Assembly: GCA_009839745.1 (NCBI GenBank) | Contig: VXPE01000041.1 | Span: 27,677 to 91,676 of the forward strand | Source: Candidatus Poribacteria bacterium | GTDB lineage: Bacteria > Poribacteria > WGA-4E > WGA-3G | Length of the DNA: 64,000 nucleotides | Direction of reading: 5' to 3' | Program-made: the position numbers and the translations under genes | Notes under the pieces: generated by a model | What the model saw: only the letters and a program-made list of their open reading frames with translations | Told to the model about the DNA's origin: nothing | Databases searched by the model: none | Shown: positions 34,595 to 43,704 of the stretch, in pieces | Layout of the letters: every line of letters starts with the position of its first letter | How positions within the stretch are numbered: position 1 is the first letter of the stretch

Positions 34595-37189
34595 CTAATG
34601 AATAATTTTTACCTTGACGATAGGGCTATCCTGTTCAAAGGGTTTATCGTTAATCGTCACAGATCCTCGGAATCTAAACTCGTATGTCTCCGGCATTAAG
34701 GAGCTGAGAGCCTTGAGTGGGACTTTTGCCTCCGTCTCATCTGCCGGGATGGTCACCGCTTCCGTGGTGAAGCCTTTAGGGACATCAATCGGTGTCAACG
34801 TTATTTCATCTGTGAAGCTCCCTTGTCGGACAATCGTTAACGTCAAGATCGCTTCCTTTGTTTGCGAATCTTCGGCTTTTGCTGTTTCGGTGTCTGCTGT
34901 GAGTGCGACAGTTTCGACTTCAGACCCTGAAGTTTCCGTTGCTGGGAAGACAATGCTAAAGCGCAACGGCTCAACCGTGACAATAAAGGGTGCCTCGACG
35001 ATCGTCAAAGGGATAGCAGGGGTCGATTGTTTGACCGCCTCGCCATTGACAGTCGCCGTTCCGGTAACTGAAATATAACTGGTACCGGGTGTCGGCAGGA
35101 CGGAAAATTCCTCTCTCCGTTCAAAAGTCCCGGCTTTAACCGAAATCATTGCTTCTGTTTCGCCTTCTGCAAGAGTGACAGGTTTTTCGGTAACAGGATC
35201 AGGAAGTGCCGAAACGCGATTTGGAAGTCCTGATACCGATAACGCGATCGGACCGACGAAATCATCGCGTCGTGTTGCTGTCACATGAAGATCAACCGTC
35301 TTGTTGTGGATAGCACTTAAGCCTATCTCTGCGAGCGTCAGCGTGAATTCCGGTGCATCCATCACGGTAAGCAGGATTGGAGACGGCGTGGCAACGCGCT
35401 CTATCTGGCGACCTCCGACAGCACAAACCCCAACGATAGAGAGCGGCATGAGTCCAAGTGAAGCATCCGATGGAGCTGTTATCGTAAGCATTGCTCGCGC
35501 TTGGTCTGCGCCAACGATGGTCGGACTTACATCGAATGTTTTCGGAAGGTCTGGGCAAAGCAGGCGAATTGGACCATCAAATAAGTCAAGACGCGTAACA
35601 TCAACCTGCAATGTAACGCTGCTGCCTCTGCTGACGCGCGGGTTATCCAGAGCAGTCGGTTGATTCCGAAGGTCAAGCGCAACCACACTGAGTTCGCAGT
35701 CTGGTTCCAACGGGCGGATGTTTAATCGGTACGGGTAGGCTTCACCGCCTTGAGCGTTCAGATCTCGAATAGCGACAGAGTACTTTCCAGTTTCTTCAAA
35801 ATTCCAGTCAATACGGGCATCGGCAGTGATGCCGTCGTCGTTTATCATCAAGACCTGTTCTTTGCTGTCATCCCATGCCATTTCTTCCGAGGCTTGCTTG
35901 TGTTCGCCTTGGGGTTTTCCCGGTCCGTAAAGCGTGAGGAGGGCATCCAGTTTTGATGACAGTTTATTTGCCTCTACCTCAAAAACGAGGAGTTGCGGTT
36001 CTTCAATTTCAAACGAAAAATAGTCAACATCACCGGATTTGTCGATTTTCCCATTGAGTGTTATCGGTGTCGTTACGGCGTTCGCATTTCCCGTTGTGTT
36101 ATTCGGTTCAGTCTCCACCATCTCCCTCCAATTACCGATAGCAAACGGGTGTGAATTGGTAGCCAATCCAGAGGGTGTCTGGACCCGCAAGGATTGCTCG
36201 CCTGCCGGTGTTTCAGCACCTATTGAAACTTGTATGGATTCTACCATTTCAAGGTTCGCACCGGTGACAGTGACTGTATTCTCAGTGCTGCGTTGTCCAC
36301 CAAGCGGAAAGATCGTCTCAAGATAGGGTAATTCACCGATGCTCAAACGATAGGCGTATCCATCTCCGCCTTTGTAACGAATATCGCGGATGTGGAGCGT
36401 GTATTTCCCGGTTTCAAGTGCTGTGTAATCCAAAACGGAGTCAAAGGCGTTGCCAAGACCGCTGTTGGCGACCTCAGTCCCATTCGCATCTCGGAGAACG
36501 AGGTAGGAATCCAGCAACGAGCCGATTTGCTGTGCTGCCACTTCACAGATAAGTCGCGCTTCCTTTTTCAATTGAAAGGTGAAACTGTCTTCATCGTCGA
36601 TTGAAGCGATGGTGCCGTTCACGGTAACCGGCAGGGCGAGCCAGTCGGTTTCCATTGTAGACGCGGTTTCCGACTCCGATGCGGCTGTCTCTTCTTCAAT
36701 GATTTCTCGCAGATTTCCAACGACGAAGCTGCCTGCATTGGAAACACCATACGGCGTGACGGCGCGTATCTCTTGGATACCTAACGGTGCGTCGCTGGCA
36801 ATCGTCAGCAATGCGACCAACTGCGCGTCGCTCGGAATATTTCCAGAAACACCAACACCGTTGAAAACAACGGCGGCTTGCCCGGTTTTTTCTTTAATTT
36901 CCGCGGTGATACCTTTCCCACTGAACCACACCGCCGTTGCTGTGCCGAGATTTGTGCCTGTGAGTGTGACTTCTACACTGCGTCCCTGTTGACCGCCTTG
37001 AGGGAAGACAGCCGTCAAGGTCGGTTGAACCTGGGCGTATGCGAAACCAATCGTTAGGAGATAGATCGCTATGACGAGAAAGGACTTGCGTGGAAGGGTG
37101 GAAGGATGGAAAGATGCGTACCCAATCTTCCCGTCTTCCAATCTTCCATTCGAGCGTCTTCTATGTTTCCGAAATAGCGTATTCGGCAT
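34595..37189 (-). CDS. Secreted IPT/PPC-domain protein of the DUF1501 set
   Basis: 864 residues. A long N-terminal region precedes a signal-like helix (SFLVIAIYLLTIGFAYAQ). Then come IPT/TIG-type beta domains (LTAVFPQGGQQGRSVEVTLT), and twice a PPC-type domain (DEDSFTFQLKKEARLICEVA and DVDYFSFEIEEPQLLVFEVE). Long beta-rich repeats end the protein. Such proteins accompany DUF1501 and DUF1549/1553 genes in planctomycete-type bacteria, and this one leads the set on the minus strand. The leader GAGGTAATTAAAAATG is a short version of the dispersed repeat tail. The role is unknown, presumably envelope or substrate binding. Confidence 0.75.
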   Translation of the reverse strand: MPNTLFRKHRRRSNGRLEDGKIGYASFHPSTLPRKSFLVIAIYLLTIGFAYAQVQPTLTAVFPQGGQQGRSVEVTLTGTNLGTATAVWFSGKGITAEIKEKTGQAAVVFNGVGVSGNIPSDAQLVALLTIASDAPLGIQEIRAVTPYGVSNAGSFVVGNLREIIEEETAASESETASTMETDWLALPVTVNGTIASIDDEDSFTFQLKKEARLICEVAAQQIGSLLDSYLVLRDANGTEVANSGLGNAFDSVLDYTALETGKYTLHIRDIRYKGGDGYAYRLSIGELPYLETIFPLGGQRSTENTVTVTGANLEMVESIQVSIGAETPAGEQSLRVQTPSGLATNSHPFAIGNWREMVETEPNNTTGNANAVTTPITLNGKIDKSGDVDYFSFEIEEPQLLVFEVEANKLSSKLDALLTLYGPGKPQGEHKQASEEMAWDDSKEQVLMINDDGITADARIDWNFEETGKYSVAIRDLNAQGGEAYPYRLNIRPLEPDCELSVVALDLRNQPTALDNPRVSRGSSVTLQVDVTRLDLFDGPIRLLCPDLPKTFDVSPTIVGADQARAMLTITAPSDASLGLMPLSIVGVCAVGGRQIERVATPSPILLTVMDAPEFTLTLAEIGLSAIHNKTVDLHVTATRRDDFVGPIALSVSGLPNRVSALPDPVTEKPVTLAEGETEAMISVKAGTFERREEFSVLPTPGTSYISVTGTATVNGEAVKQSTPAIPLTIVEAPFIVTVEPLRFSIVFPATETSGSEVETVALTADTETAKAEDSQTKEAILTLTIVRQGSFTDEITLTPIDVPKGFTTEAVTIPADETEAKVPLKALSSLMPETYEFRFRGSVTINDKPFEQDSPIVKVKIIH

Positions 37190-37214
37190 TTTTAATTACC
37201 TCATGTTTGAAAAG

Positions 37215-37322
37215 TCAGCGGAAGAATAGGGGTCAGCAGGCAGCGGTCAGCCATCAGCAAAAAGGGTAGGTTCATCAAAAACCCTCTTCACTGATAGCTG
37301 ACAGCCAATGTCCTGATAATCA
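37215..37322. repeat. Related TAACTGAT-type intergenic repeat
   Basis: GGGTCAGCAGGCAGCGGTCA, then AAAACCCTCTTCACTGATAG and CTGACAGCC; a more distant member of the palindromic family between the two minus-strand genes. Confidence 0.45.
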
Positions 37323-37323
37323 G

Positions 37324-38769
37324 TTAAAAGATTCCAGCAATCGGTTCGCCTTTCACCAACTCACGTGGCTGATCCAAGTGGTTGTACACGATGGTGTGCG
37401 GGTCGATACCGAGTGTATGGTAGACCGTGGCGAGGATGTCTGTCGGATGCACCGGGTTCTCAAGTGGCGTTGAGCCTGTTGCATCGGATTTCCCGTAGAC
37501 CTGTCCACCTTGAACACCAGCCCCCGCAATCAGACCCGTGTAACAATAGGGCCAGTGATCGCGTCCATCAGGCGCGTTGCTGTTACCGGAGGTGCTAATA
37601 CCCATCCGCGGCGAGCGTCCGAATTCACCGATCGTTAAGACGAGTGTATCTTCCAACATACCGCGTTGATCCAAGTCTTCCAGGAGTGAGGAGACAGCAC
37701 TGTCTAACTTCGGACAGTGGAGGTTCTTCAACGGACCGAAGTTCGTTGCGTGCGTATCCCATGCCGTGGTATTCGGATCCCCGTTAGCAACAGAGGGCCA
37801 GTTCACCTGCACGAAACGGGTGCCTGCTTCCACCAAACGGCGAGCGAGGAGTGCGCTCTGTCCAAACGTGTGTCTACCGTATTTATCGCGCATCTCATCG
37901 GGCTCTTGAGACAAGTCGAACGCGTTGCGTGCCCGCTGCGACAGGATCAGATTATACGCCTTCTCATAATATTCGTTCAAGGCGTAGGAATCTGCGACCT
38001 TATCAATTTCGGGCATCCCTTTGTTAATCGTCTCAAGGAGGTTTTTCCGACGTTTCAAACGCACCGGCGGCACCTCTGGACGCAAACTCAAATCGTCGAG
38101 GTTAATCTCCTGATTCGGGTCTTGGAAGAGGAAATACGGATCGTATGCCCTACCAAGGAAACCAGCGTTTCCACCTTTACCGATGATGTTACTCTCTTGC
38201 ATCGGACGCGGAAGTTGGACTGCCGCGAGCATCGGTTCATCGGGTGGACGATAGTTTGCGATATGCGATGCGGCATTCGGATGGTCGGCTGGAGACGGCG
38301 GATCGAGCTGTCCCGAAGGCGCGACCTTGTCCGGCGTTTCACCGGTTACCATTTGATACATCGCAGCGGTATGGTTGAACAGTCCTGCCGGTGTGTAACT
38401 TACGGAACGGATCAGACAGGCTTTATCCATCTGTTGTGCCAAGCGCGGCATCGTTTCAGACAACTGGATTCCTGGCACGTTGGTCGGGATCGGATTGAAT
38501 TCACCGCGGATATTCGACGGCGCTTCCGGTTTCGGATCCCAGATGTCAAGGTGGCTCGGACCGCCTTGTAAGAAAAGAAGGATGACCGAGTTGGCTTTCC
38601 CCCATCCGTTGAGCGGCTTGGCGGGGTCAACCGCTGTATTCGCGTTGGCTTGGAGTGACAATACCTGTGGCAAACTAATGCCGAGCATCGCCGCACCACC
38701 GACACGTAGAAATTCACGACGTGAGAACCCGTCACATAAGCGTCCGGGTAGTTGTGGTAACGATAACAT
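37324..38769 (-). CDS. DUF1501 protein, Tat-exported
   Basis: 481 residues. A twin-arginine signal SRREFLRVGGAAMLGIS lies at residues 16-32. LLFLQGGPSHLDIWDPKPEA, TLVLTIGEFGRSPRMG and GRDHWPYCYTGLIAGAGVQG are the DUF1501 blocks, which place it in the alkaline-phosphatase-like (sulfatase) superfamily. The metal ligands (D in SHLDIWD, E in GEFGR, DH in GRDHW) are present. It is exported folded. Its gene lies between the PPC protein and the DUF1549/1553 protein, the usual planctomycete arrangement. Function is unknown, with a hydrolase of secreted substrates likely. Confidence 0.88.
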   Translation of the reverse strand: MLSLPQLPGRLCDGFSRREFLRVGGAAMLGISLPQVLSLQANANTAVDPAKPLNGWGKANSVILLFLQGGPSHLDIWDPKPEAPSNIRGEFNPIPTNVPGIQLSETMPRLAQQMDKACLIRSVSYTPAGLFNHTAAMYQMVTGETPDKVAPSGQLDPPSPADHPNAASHIANYRPPDEPMLAAVQLPRPMQESNIIGKGGNAGFLGRAYDPYFLFQDPNQEINLDDLSLRPEVPPVRLKRRKNLLETINKGMPEIDKVADSYALNEYYEKAYNLILSQRARNAFDLSQEPDEMRDKYGRHTFGQSALLARRLVEAGTRFVQVNWPSVANGDPNTTAWDTHATNFGPLKNLHCPKLDSAVSSLLEDLDQRGMLEDTLVLTIGEFGRSPRMGISTSGNSNAPDGRDHWPYCYTGLIAGAGVQGGQVYGKSDATGSTPLENPVHPTDILATVYHTLGIDPHTIVYNHLDQPRELVKGEPIAGIF

Positions 38770-38784
38770 CGATTGTTTCCTCCG

Positions 38785-38938
38785 TTATGGTTGTCGGTTG
38801 TCAGTACGGGTTGCTGACGCAACCCTTTCGGTTGTCGGTGAAGAGGTTCTATAACGGTTTACCGCTTTTTGAAGCCCTCAAAGTTTGAGGTAATTGTTAC
38901 AAACCTCTCTTAACTGATAGCCGAAAACTGATAACTAA
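38785..38938. repeat. TAACTGAT-type palindromic intergenic repeat
   Basis: GGTTGTCGGTTGTCAGTACG and GGTTGTCGGTGAAGAGGTTC on one side, and AACCTCTCTTAACTGATAGC then CGAAAACTGATAACTAAT on the other: the arms face each other around AAGCCCTCAAAGTTTGAGG. Confidence 0.6.
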
Positions 38939-41413
38939 TTAGCGATTGAATAAGAAAGCGGGGCTGTTAATGAGTGCCCACAACAAGTCTTGCGCACCTT
39001 CTTCCTTAGATTCGGCATTCGCAAGGTGCTCAATCGCTACTGCGTATTCGTTCTTCTCCGGTAACCGAGAAAGCGTTGCGAGATAGAGTTCCTCGACGAG
39101 AACTCGGTCATCATGATTCGTTTTGATGAGTTGTGCAATACGTCCTTCAGGATCAATGAGGGACTCTGCAACCGTCGGTCCATTAATAAGGTTCATTGCG
39201 TGTGCGAGGCTGACCTCGGTGGTCCGTTCACATTCACACGAAGTTTCGCGCTCAGGTCTGCCAAACAACTTCAAGAATCCGTCATCTTTGACCTTGCTGT
39301 CTGGCAACTGCACTGCCCGGAATTTTTTCGGCATCTCTTCAAACCGTGGTCGGCTTCCTGTCGCGATCCCAATCGCATCCAACAACTGTTCTGCCGTCAA
39401 ACGTCTGGCAGCTGCGTGCGAAAAGTTGATCGTATCCGCCTTGTTCCACTTATTCGTTGTGATGCTCTGTTGGTAGGTTCGGGAACGTGTGATTGTCTTC
39501 ATGATATGTTTCATGTCAAACCCGCTGTCCACGAAATCCTTTGTCAATGCGTCAAGCAATTCCGGGTTAGTGGGTGGATTACTTGTGCGGATATCGTCCA
39601 CAGGTTCGATGATTCCGCGTCCCATGAAGTAGCTCCAGATACGGTTCACACCTGCCCGAGCAAACATCGGATTCTCTTCATCGGTGAGCCACGCTGCAAG
39701 CATTTCGCGTTTGTCGTCTGTTTCCGCTGCGACTTCTCCGAACGGGACTGAGGGTTCAACCACCGCTAACGTCCGGGGGTGTTTTACAGGCTCTGGACTG
39801 TAATTGGCGTAGACGATCTCATCGCCGGGAAGTTGACCCGGTTTAACTTTAACATCCGCGAAGAACGCCCCGAATTCATAGTACTGGTTTTGCGTCCATT
39901 TTTCAAACGGATGGTCATGGCATTTGTTGCATGAGAATCGAACACCTAAGAAAAGTTGCGTCGTATTTTCCACTGCAGCCGTGTATTCACGGGAAACGCG
40001 GAAATAGTTCGCTGCGGGATTCGTGTAAGTGCTACCGGTTGCGGTAATCAGATCTCGCACAAACTCGTCATACGGACGATTCTCGGCAATGGCTTGATGG
40101 ATCCATTGCTGGAAGAGCCAGATCCCACGCTCACCGAGGAATTTACGGTTAGACTGCAACAGATCGCCCCATTTATGCGTCCAGTGGTCGATGAACTCTG
40201 AGGTCTCGGCGAGAGTATCGATGAGTTTTTCCCGTTTGACTTTAGAGGCTGTGGTATCGGTCAAGAAACTCCGCACCTGTGCTGGCGTCGGTGGGAGCCC
40301 TGTTAAATCGAAATAGATGCGTCGGACAAACTCTTCATCTGTGCAGAGTTCAGAAGGTAGGATTTTCATCCGCTTCAGTTTATTGTGAACGTGCGTATCA
40401 ATGTAGTTGTATTCAGCGGTTTTGACCCACTTGTAACCGCTCCTGTCGCCCATAACGATGATGCCGTTCGTGCTATAGGCACCTTCGTATCGGGTGAGGA
40501 TCGCTGTTTCGCCGCGGCGTTCTGCGGTTACCACACCGTTGTCTGTGACCTTCGCCACCTCATTGAGGCTGCTTGTGAATTTCGCTTCACGGGTGACATC
40601 CCGTGTTGTGCCGTCGGGATAGTGTGCGATCACTATGAGTTGTTGCTTCATACCCGGCATTGCGAGTTCAGCCGAATCTGGTATGACTTCTAACCTTTCG
40701 ACGCGTTTTGTGGTGTGAACGTCAGGAATAGCACCTTCCGCTATCCATTGATGGATAATTTCATAATCCCGATCTCCTGGAACGATGACCTGCCCACCTT
40801 TGTGCGGCACCTCCGATGTCGGTTTTAGCAACATCAGACTCTGTTCGGGAAATGCTCGGTTGAACCGCCGTCCGGATATGTCCTCAATCAAGAGTTCATA
40901 GTCGAAATCGGGGTCGTAGCCACGGAGTGAGAGTTTGAACCCATTTTTGCCCTTTGCTGCACCGTGACATGTGCCGTTATTACATCCAGCATGGCTCAAG
41001 AGCGGCATAACATCTCGCACGAAGCTGACAGGGGGTGCATCCATGCTTTTAACAGTCACGGGCAATTCAGTGCTGACCCCTTTAACCGTCACCTTAATTT
41101 TCGTTGTGCCAACCGCCATCGGGAAGATATAACCATCTTCATATACCTTCACCCCTGCGGTGGTGGGGGTCAGTGTGGCATAAGGTGTTACGTCTACATA
41201 CATGCCACTTTTCGTTTTTCCTGACACAAGCACCCGTCTACCGTCGCGTGCATGCTCCAATGTCAGTGACTCAGGATGAACTTTCAACGCTTGCACCGTT
41301 GGAACTTCTGCGCTCACAGGCTGCTCCATCTCACTCGCCGCTGTCAATTGGAACGCGAGACAGATGGAAAATGCAACAAGGAATGTTGTTACAAAGTTAA
41401 ACCTGGGTTTCAT
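38939..41413 (-). CDS. DUF1549/DUF1553 cytochrome-type protein with Big-2 domains
   Basis: 824 residues. A signal peptide (about 1-26) precedes an Ig-like Big_2 region (VTPYATLTPTTAGVKVYEDG), then CNNGTCHGAAKG, a heme-type CxxxxCH motif, a second Big_2 region, the DUF1549 (PSCyt2) block RRIYFDLTGLPPTPAQVRSF with CNKCHDHPFEKW (CxxCH), and the DUF1553 (PSD1) block AGVNRIWSYFMGRGI. It is part of the planctomycete-type set with the DUF1501 gene. It is probably a periplasmic electron-transfer or sugar-binding protein. The leader contains an AAGGTAAAATTAAAAAAGGA repeat tail. Confidence 0.88.
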   Translation of the reverse strand: MKPRFNFVTTFLVAFSICLAFQLTAASEMEQPVSAEVPTVQALKVHPESLTLEHARDGRRVLVSGKTKSGMYVDVTPYATLTPTTAGVKVYEDGYIFPMAVGTTKIKVTVKGVSTELPVTVKSMDAPPVSFVRDVMPLLSHAGCNNGTCHGAAKGKNGFKLSLRGYDPDFDYELLIEDISGRRFNRAFPEQSLMLLKPTSEVPHKGGQVIVPGDRDYEIIHQWIAEGAIPDVHTTKRVERLEVIPDSAELAMPGMKQQLIVIAHYPDGTTRDVTREAKFTSSLNEVAKVTDNGVVTAERRGETAILTRYEGAYSTNGIIVMGDRSGYKWVKTAEYNYIDTHVHNKLKRMKILPSELCTDEEFVRRIYFDLTGLPPTPAQVRSFLTDTTASKVKREKLIDTLAETSEFIDHWTHKWGDLLQSNRKFLGERGIWLFQQWIHQAIAENRPYDEFVRDLITATGSTYTNPAANYFRVSREYTAAVENTTQLFLGVRFSCNKCHDHPFEKWTQNQYYEFGAFFADVKVKPGQLPGDEIVYANYSPEPVKHPRTLAVVEPSVPFGEVAAETDDKREMLAAWLTDEENPMFARAGVNRIWSYFMGRGIIEPVDDIRTSNPPTNPELLDALTKDFVDSGFDMKHIMKTITRSRTYQQSITTNKWNKADTINFSHAAARRLTAEQLLDAIGIATGSRPRFEEMPKKFRAVQLPDSKVKDDGFLKLFGRPERETSCECERTTEVSLAHAMNLINGPTVAESLIDPEGRIAQLIKTNHDDRVLVEELYLATLSRLPEKNEYAVAIEHLANAESKEEGAQDLLWALINSPAFLFNR

Positions 41414-41467
41414 CTAATCTTCGGGCTGGAGCCCCTTGCCTTCAGGTAGGAGAGGAAGCCCGCCTCC

Positions 41468-41490
41468 TTTTTTAATTTTACCTTAAGTAA
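41468..41490 (-). repeat. Leader repeat tail, minus orientation
   Basis: On the minus strand TACTTAAGGTAAAATTAAAA precedes AAGGAGGCGGGCTTCC and the DUF1549 gene start at 41413. Confidence 0.6.
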
Positions 41491-41591
41491 AGTCAGTAAA
41501 GCGTTCTAAAATCTGTAAAGTTCGTAACTTCGCAACTTTCGCACACTTGCACACTTCGTAACTTTGAACTTTCGCCAACTTATTATCTGTT

Positions 41592-41616
41592 ACGCAAGCC
41601 GCGTGTGGGCTTGCGG
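41592..41616. repeat. CGCAAGCC hairpin, downstream copy
   Basis: CGCAAGCC-GCGTGTG-GGCTTGCG, a perfect 8-bp stem, 20 bases after the WD40 gene's end (minus strand). The same hairpin lies upstream of that gene at about 42606. Confidence 0.55.
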
Positions 41617-41635
41617 GACAATCTATGTTAATGAT

Positions 41636-42580
41636 TTACGTGATATCCCAAATAAGTACGGTGTGGTCGTCGCTGCCACTGGCGAGGACGCTCCCATCAG
41701 GAGAATACGCCACATTCCTAACACTCCCTGTATGTCCTGTGAGTGTTGCTTTAAGTGCTGCTGCCTCAACATCCCATAAACGAATCGTGTTGTCATTCCC
41801 ACCACTTGCGACGGTTTTGCCATCAGGTGCGTAAGCCACGCCCCAGACATAACCGGCATGTCCCGTCAGGGTCGTTATCAATTCCCTTGTATCTGTATTC
41901 CACAACCGAACCGTGCCGTCAATACTTCCGCTCGCAAGCACCGCTCCATCAGCGGAATAGGCAATCGAATCGACAATATGTGTATGCCCCTTGAGGGTTG
42001 CTTTGTGCCTTCCGGTCGTAGCGTCCCACAATTCCACTGTGTCGTCTCCAGTTCCAGCGGCGAGGGTGCTTCCATCTGGGGAATATTTAACACATCTGAT
42101 AGAGTCTGCGCGCCCTGTGAGTGTATTTTTAGCCGTTCCTGTGCTGGCATCCCATAACCGCACTGTCCCATCAGGACTTCCACTTGCGACGGTGGCACCA
42201 TCCGTGGAATATGCAACACTCCTAACAGCATCCGTATGTCCGATAAGCGTCGCTGTCGGAGCTCCAGTCGTCGCGTCCCATAAAACTACCGTGTTGTCTA
42301 TACTCCCGCTGGCAATCGCGCTGCCGTCAGGGGAATATGCGACACATCTGACGTATTCCTTGTGCTCAACGAGGAGGTTAAGTCCAAGACCGCTCTCCAC
42401 GTCATAGACCCAAACGCCGATGTCGCAGGCGACAGCGAGTTGCGTGCCATCTGCTGAAAATGCTATGTCTCCGGTTAGGTTTCCTTGATCCAGGCGTGCT
42501 TTGACCCCCTCCGGTAAATTCGATTGTGCGTCTGTTTGTGTTTTTAGAGTATCCAATGGTAGAGTATCCTTTTTAGGCAA
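41636..42580 (-). CDS. Seven-repeat WD40 protein
   Basis: 314 residues. Seven WD40 repeats of about 42 residues follow a 40-residue start. Typical units are YSPDGSAIASGSIDNTVVLW and GHTDAVRSVAYSTDGATVAS, and the last ends SDDHTVLIWDIT. It forms one propeller and should serve as an interaction scaffold. There is no signal peptide. No ATG start is present: a TTG at 42580 or a TTG at 42556 (with AAGGA 9 bases upstream) are the candidates. A pair of identical CGCAAGCC hairpins brackets the gene. Confidence 0.85.
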   Translation of the reverse strand: MPKKDTLPLDTLKTQTDAQSNLPEGVKARLDQGNLTGDIAFSADGTQLAVACDIGVWVYDVESGLGLNLLVEHKEYVRCVAYSPDGSAIASGSIDNTVVLWDATTGAPTATLIGHTDAVRSVAYSTDGATVASGSPDGTVRLWDASTGTAKNTLTGRADSIRCVKYSPDGSTLAAGTGDDTVELWDATTGRHKATLKGHTHIVDSIAYSADGAVLASGSIDGTVRLWNTDTRELITTLTGHAGYVWGVAYAPDGKTVASGGNDNTIRLWDVEAAALKATLTGHTGSVRNVAYSPDGSVLASGSDDHTVLIWDIT

Positions 42581-42604
42581 TCAAACTAAAATTTGTTATT
42601 ATTG

Positions 42605-42632
42605 CTACGCAAGCCGCGTGTGGGCTTACGGG
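42605..42632. repeat. CGCAAGCC hairpin, upstream copy
   Basis: ACGCAAGCCGCGTGTGGGCT then TACGGG: the same unit as at 41592 with one stem mismatch, in the gap before the WD40 gene. Confidence 0.5.
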
Positions 42633-42676
42633 AAAATGTAGTAGATTTGCAAATGCTGATACAATGTGAATCACAG

Positions 42677-43531
42677 TTAATGGCTATTCTTCAATCGTCC
42701 CCACACAATTGGGAGCTTACCGCCAGCGGAAACCGCCGCGTATTCCGATTCACTTGCTAACCAATTAATGACGTTTTCTGTGAGTTTCTCCAGTTGTTCG
42801 ATATCCTCATTATTCTTGTGGTAGTTCGGCAGTCGCCAGTTCATATTGAATACCTTTCCGGCACCAGCCTCCCAATAGCCGAACGCTGCAATCCTGTCCT
42901 TGTAGTTGGTCCCCTGCTCCCAAGCGTGTGCGAGCGTCGTAAAATTCTCCCAAATCGTGTCGAAATAGTCACCACTGACTGGGTATCCGGTTGAATTGAC
43001 TTGAATCCAATCGTCAACTTTCGGTGTTTTTCCATCAACATTCTTCAGTCCGTCTACCAACCCGAGTTCCAGTGTCTCTTTGAGGACGATGATACCGACA
43101 TTGCTTCCATCGTTTTCAACGGGTCCAAATTTCCGTGGTTGCGCGTCTTCTAATCCCAACAGCGTAGCATACCGGATAGCCGCGCCCGTCAGCAGCACAG
43201 CACCGCCACTTTCAGCGTAATCTAAAAATGCATCAATTTCTGCGTTGGATAATCCGCCCGGATCGCTATCGCCATCATGCCACCAGATAACGCCGAACTG
43301 CTTGAATGTGGCACTCTGCAAGTCTGCTTTGGCGAGTTGTTTTGTTTTGAACGTCTTTTCAGCAAACGCCAATGCGGGTTCAGTAAAGTTGCCCTTATCA
43401 CCGAGACAGATAAACCCGACTTCCATGGCTGCGTTGCCAATACTCATACCACAAAGGAGAAGAAATGTCAAGCAAAATACCATTTGGCGAGACGTGTGAG
43501 CCAAATCTTGCCATTTAAAAATTCGTTCCAT
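42677..43531 (-). CDS. Secreted GATase-like protein with C-terminal GKLxxxWG motif
   Basis: 284 residues. A signal segment is at about 15-35 (MVFCLTFLLLCGMSIGNAAM). The central part is VIWWHDGDSDPGGLSNAEID then AFLDYAESGGAVLLTGAAIR, resembling class I glutamine-amidotransferase-like (DUF4960/ThuA-like) folds of secreted proteins. A NWRLPNY stretch and a terminal helix follow, and the end is GGKLPIVWGRLKNSH. That end matches the LamG protein at 56819 (RGKLATVWGKVKAER), although the two are otherwise unrelated. No catalytic Cys nest was seen. AAGGGG lies 5 bases before the ATG. Confidence 0.7.
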   Translation of the reverse strand: MERIFKWQDLAHTSRQMVFCLTFLLLCGMSIGNAAMEVGFICLGDKGNFTEPALAFAEKTFKTKQLAKADLQSATFKQFGVIWWHDGDSDPGGLSNAEIDAFLDYAESGGAVLLTGAAIRYATLLGLEDAQPRKFGPVENDGSNVGIIVLKETLELGLVDGLKNVDGKTPKVDDWIQVNSTGYPVSGDYFDTIWENFTTLAHAWEQGTNYKDRIAAFGYWEAGAGKVFNMNWRLPNYHKNNEDIEQLEKLTENVINWLASESEYAAVSAGGKLPIVWGRLKNSH

Positions 43532-43649
43532 GAGTACCCCTTGTATCTTTACACGAAAGTAGCGTGCGGAGGCTTATACCGACTGATAACATCCTCAAAG
43601 ATGGCGTTGGTGTTCGTATCAGGTTCCTTTTTCCTCTGATTTACGATAA

Positions 43650-43678
43650 ATAGTATCATGCAACAACGTTTTTGTCAA
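43650..43678 (-). promoter_or_regulatory. Sigma70-type promoter of the secreted GATase-like gene
   Basis: On the minus strand TTGACA (43673-43678), a 17-base spacer and TACTAT (43650-43655), about 110 bases before the start. Confidence 0.65.
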
Positions 43679-43704
43679 GGTTTTTGGCGTAGAACGCGTG
43701 GATA

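Noticed and set aside
37717-38571. A 284-codon plus-strand frame opposite DUF1501
   Set aside because: Antisense shadow; the DUF1501 motifs are on the minus strand.
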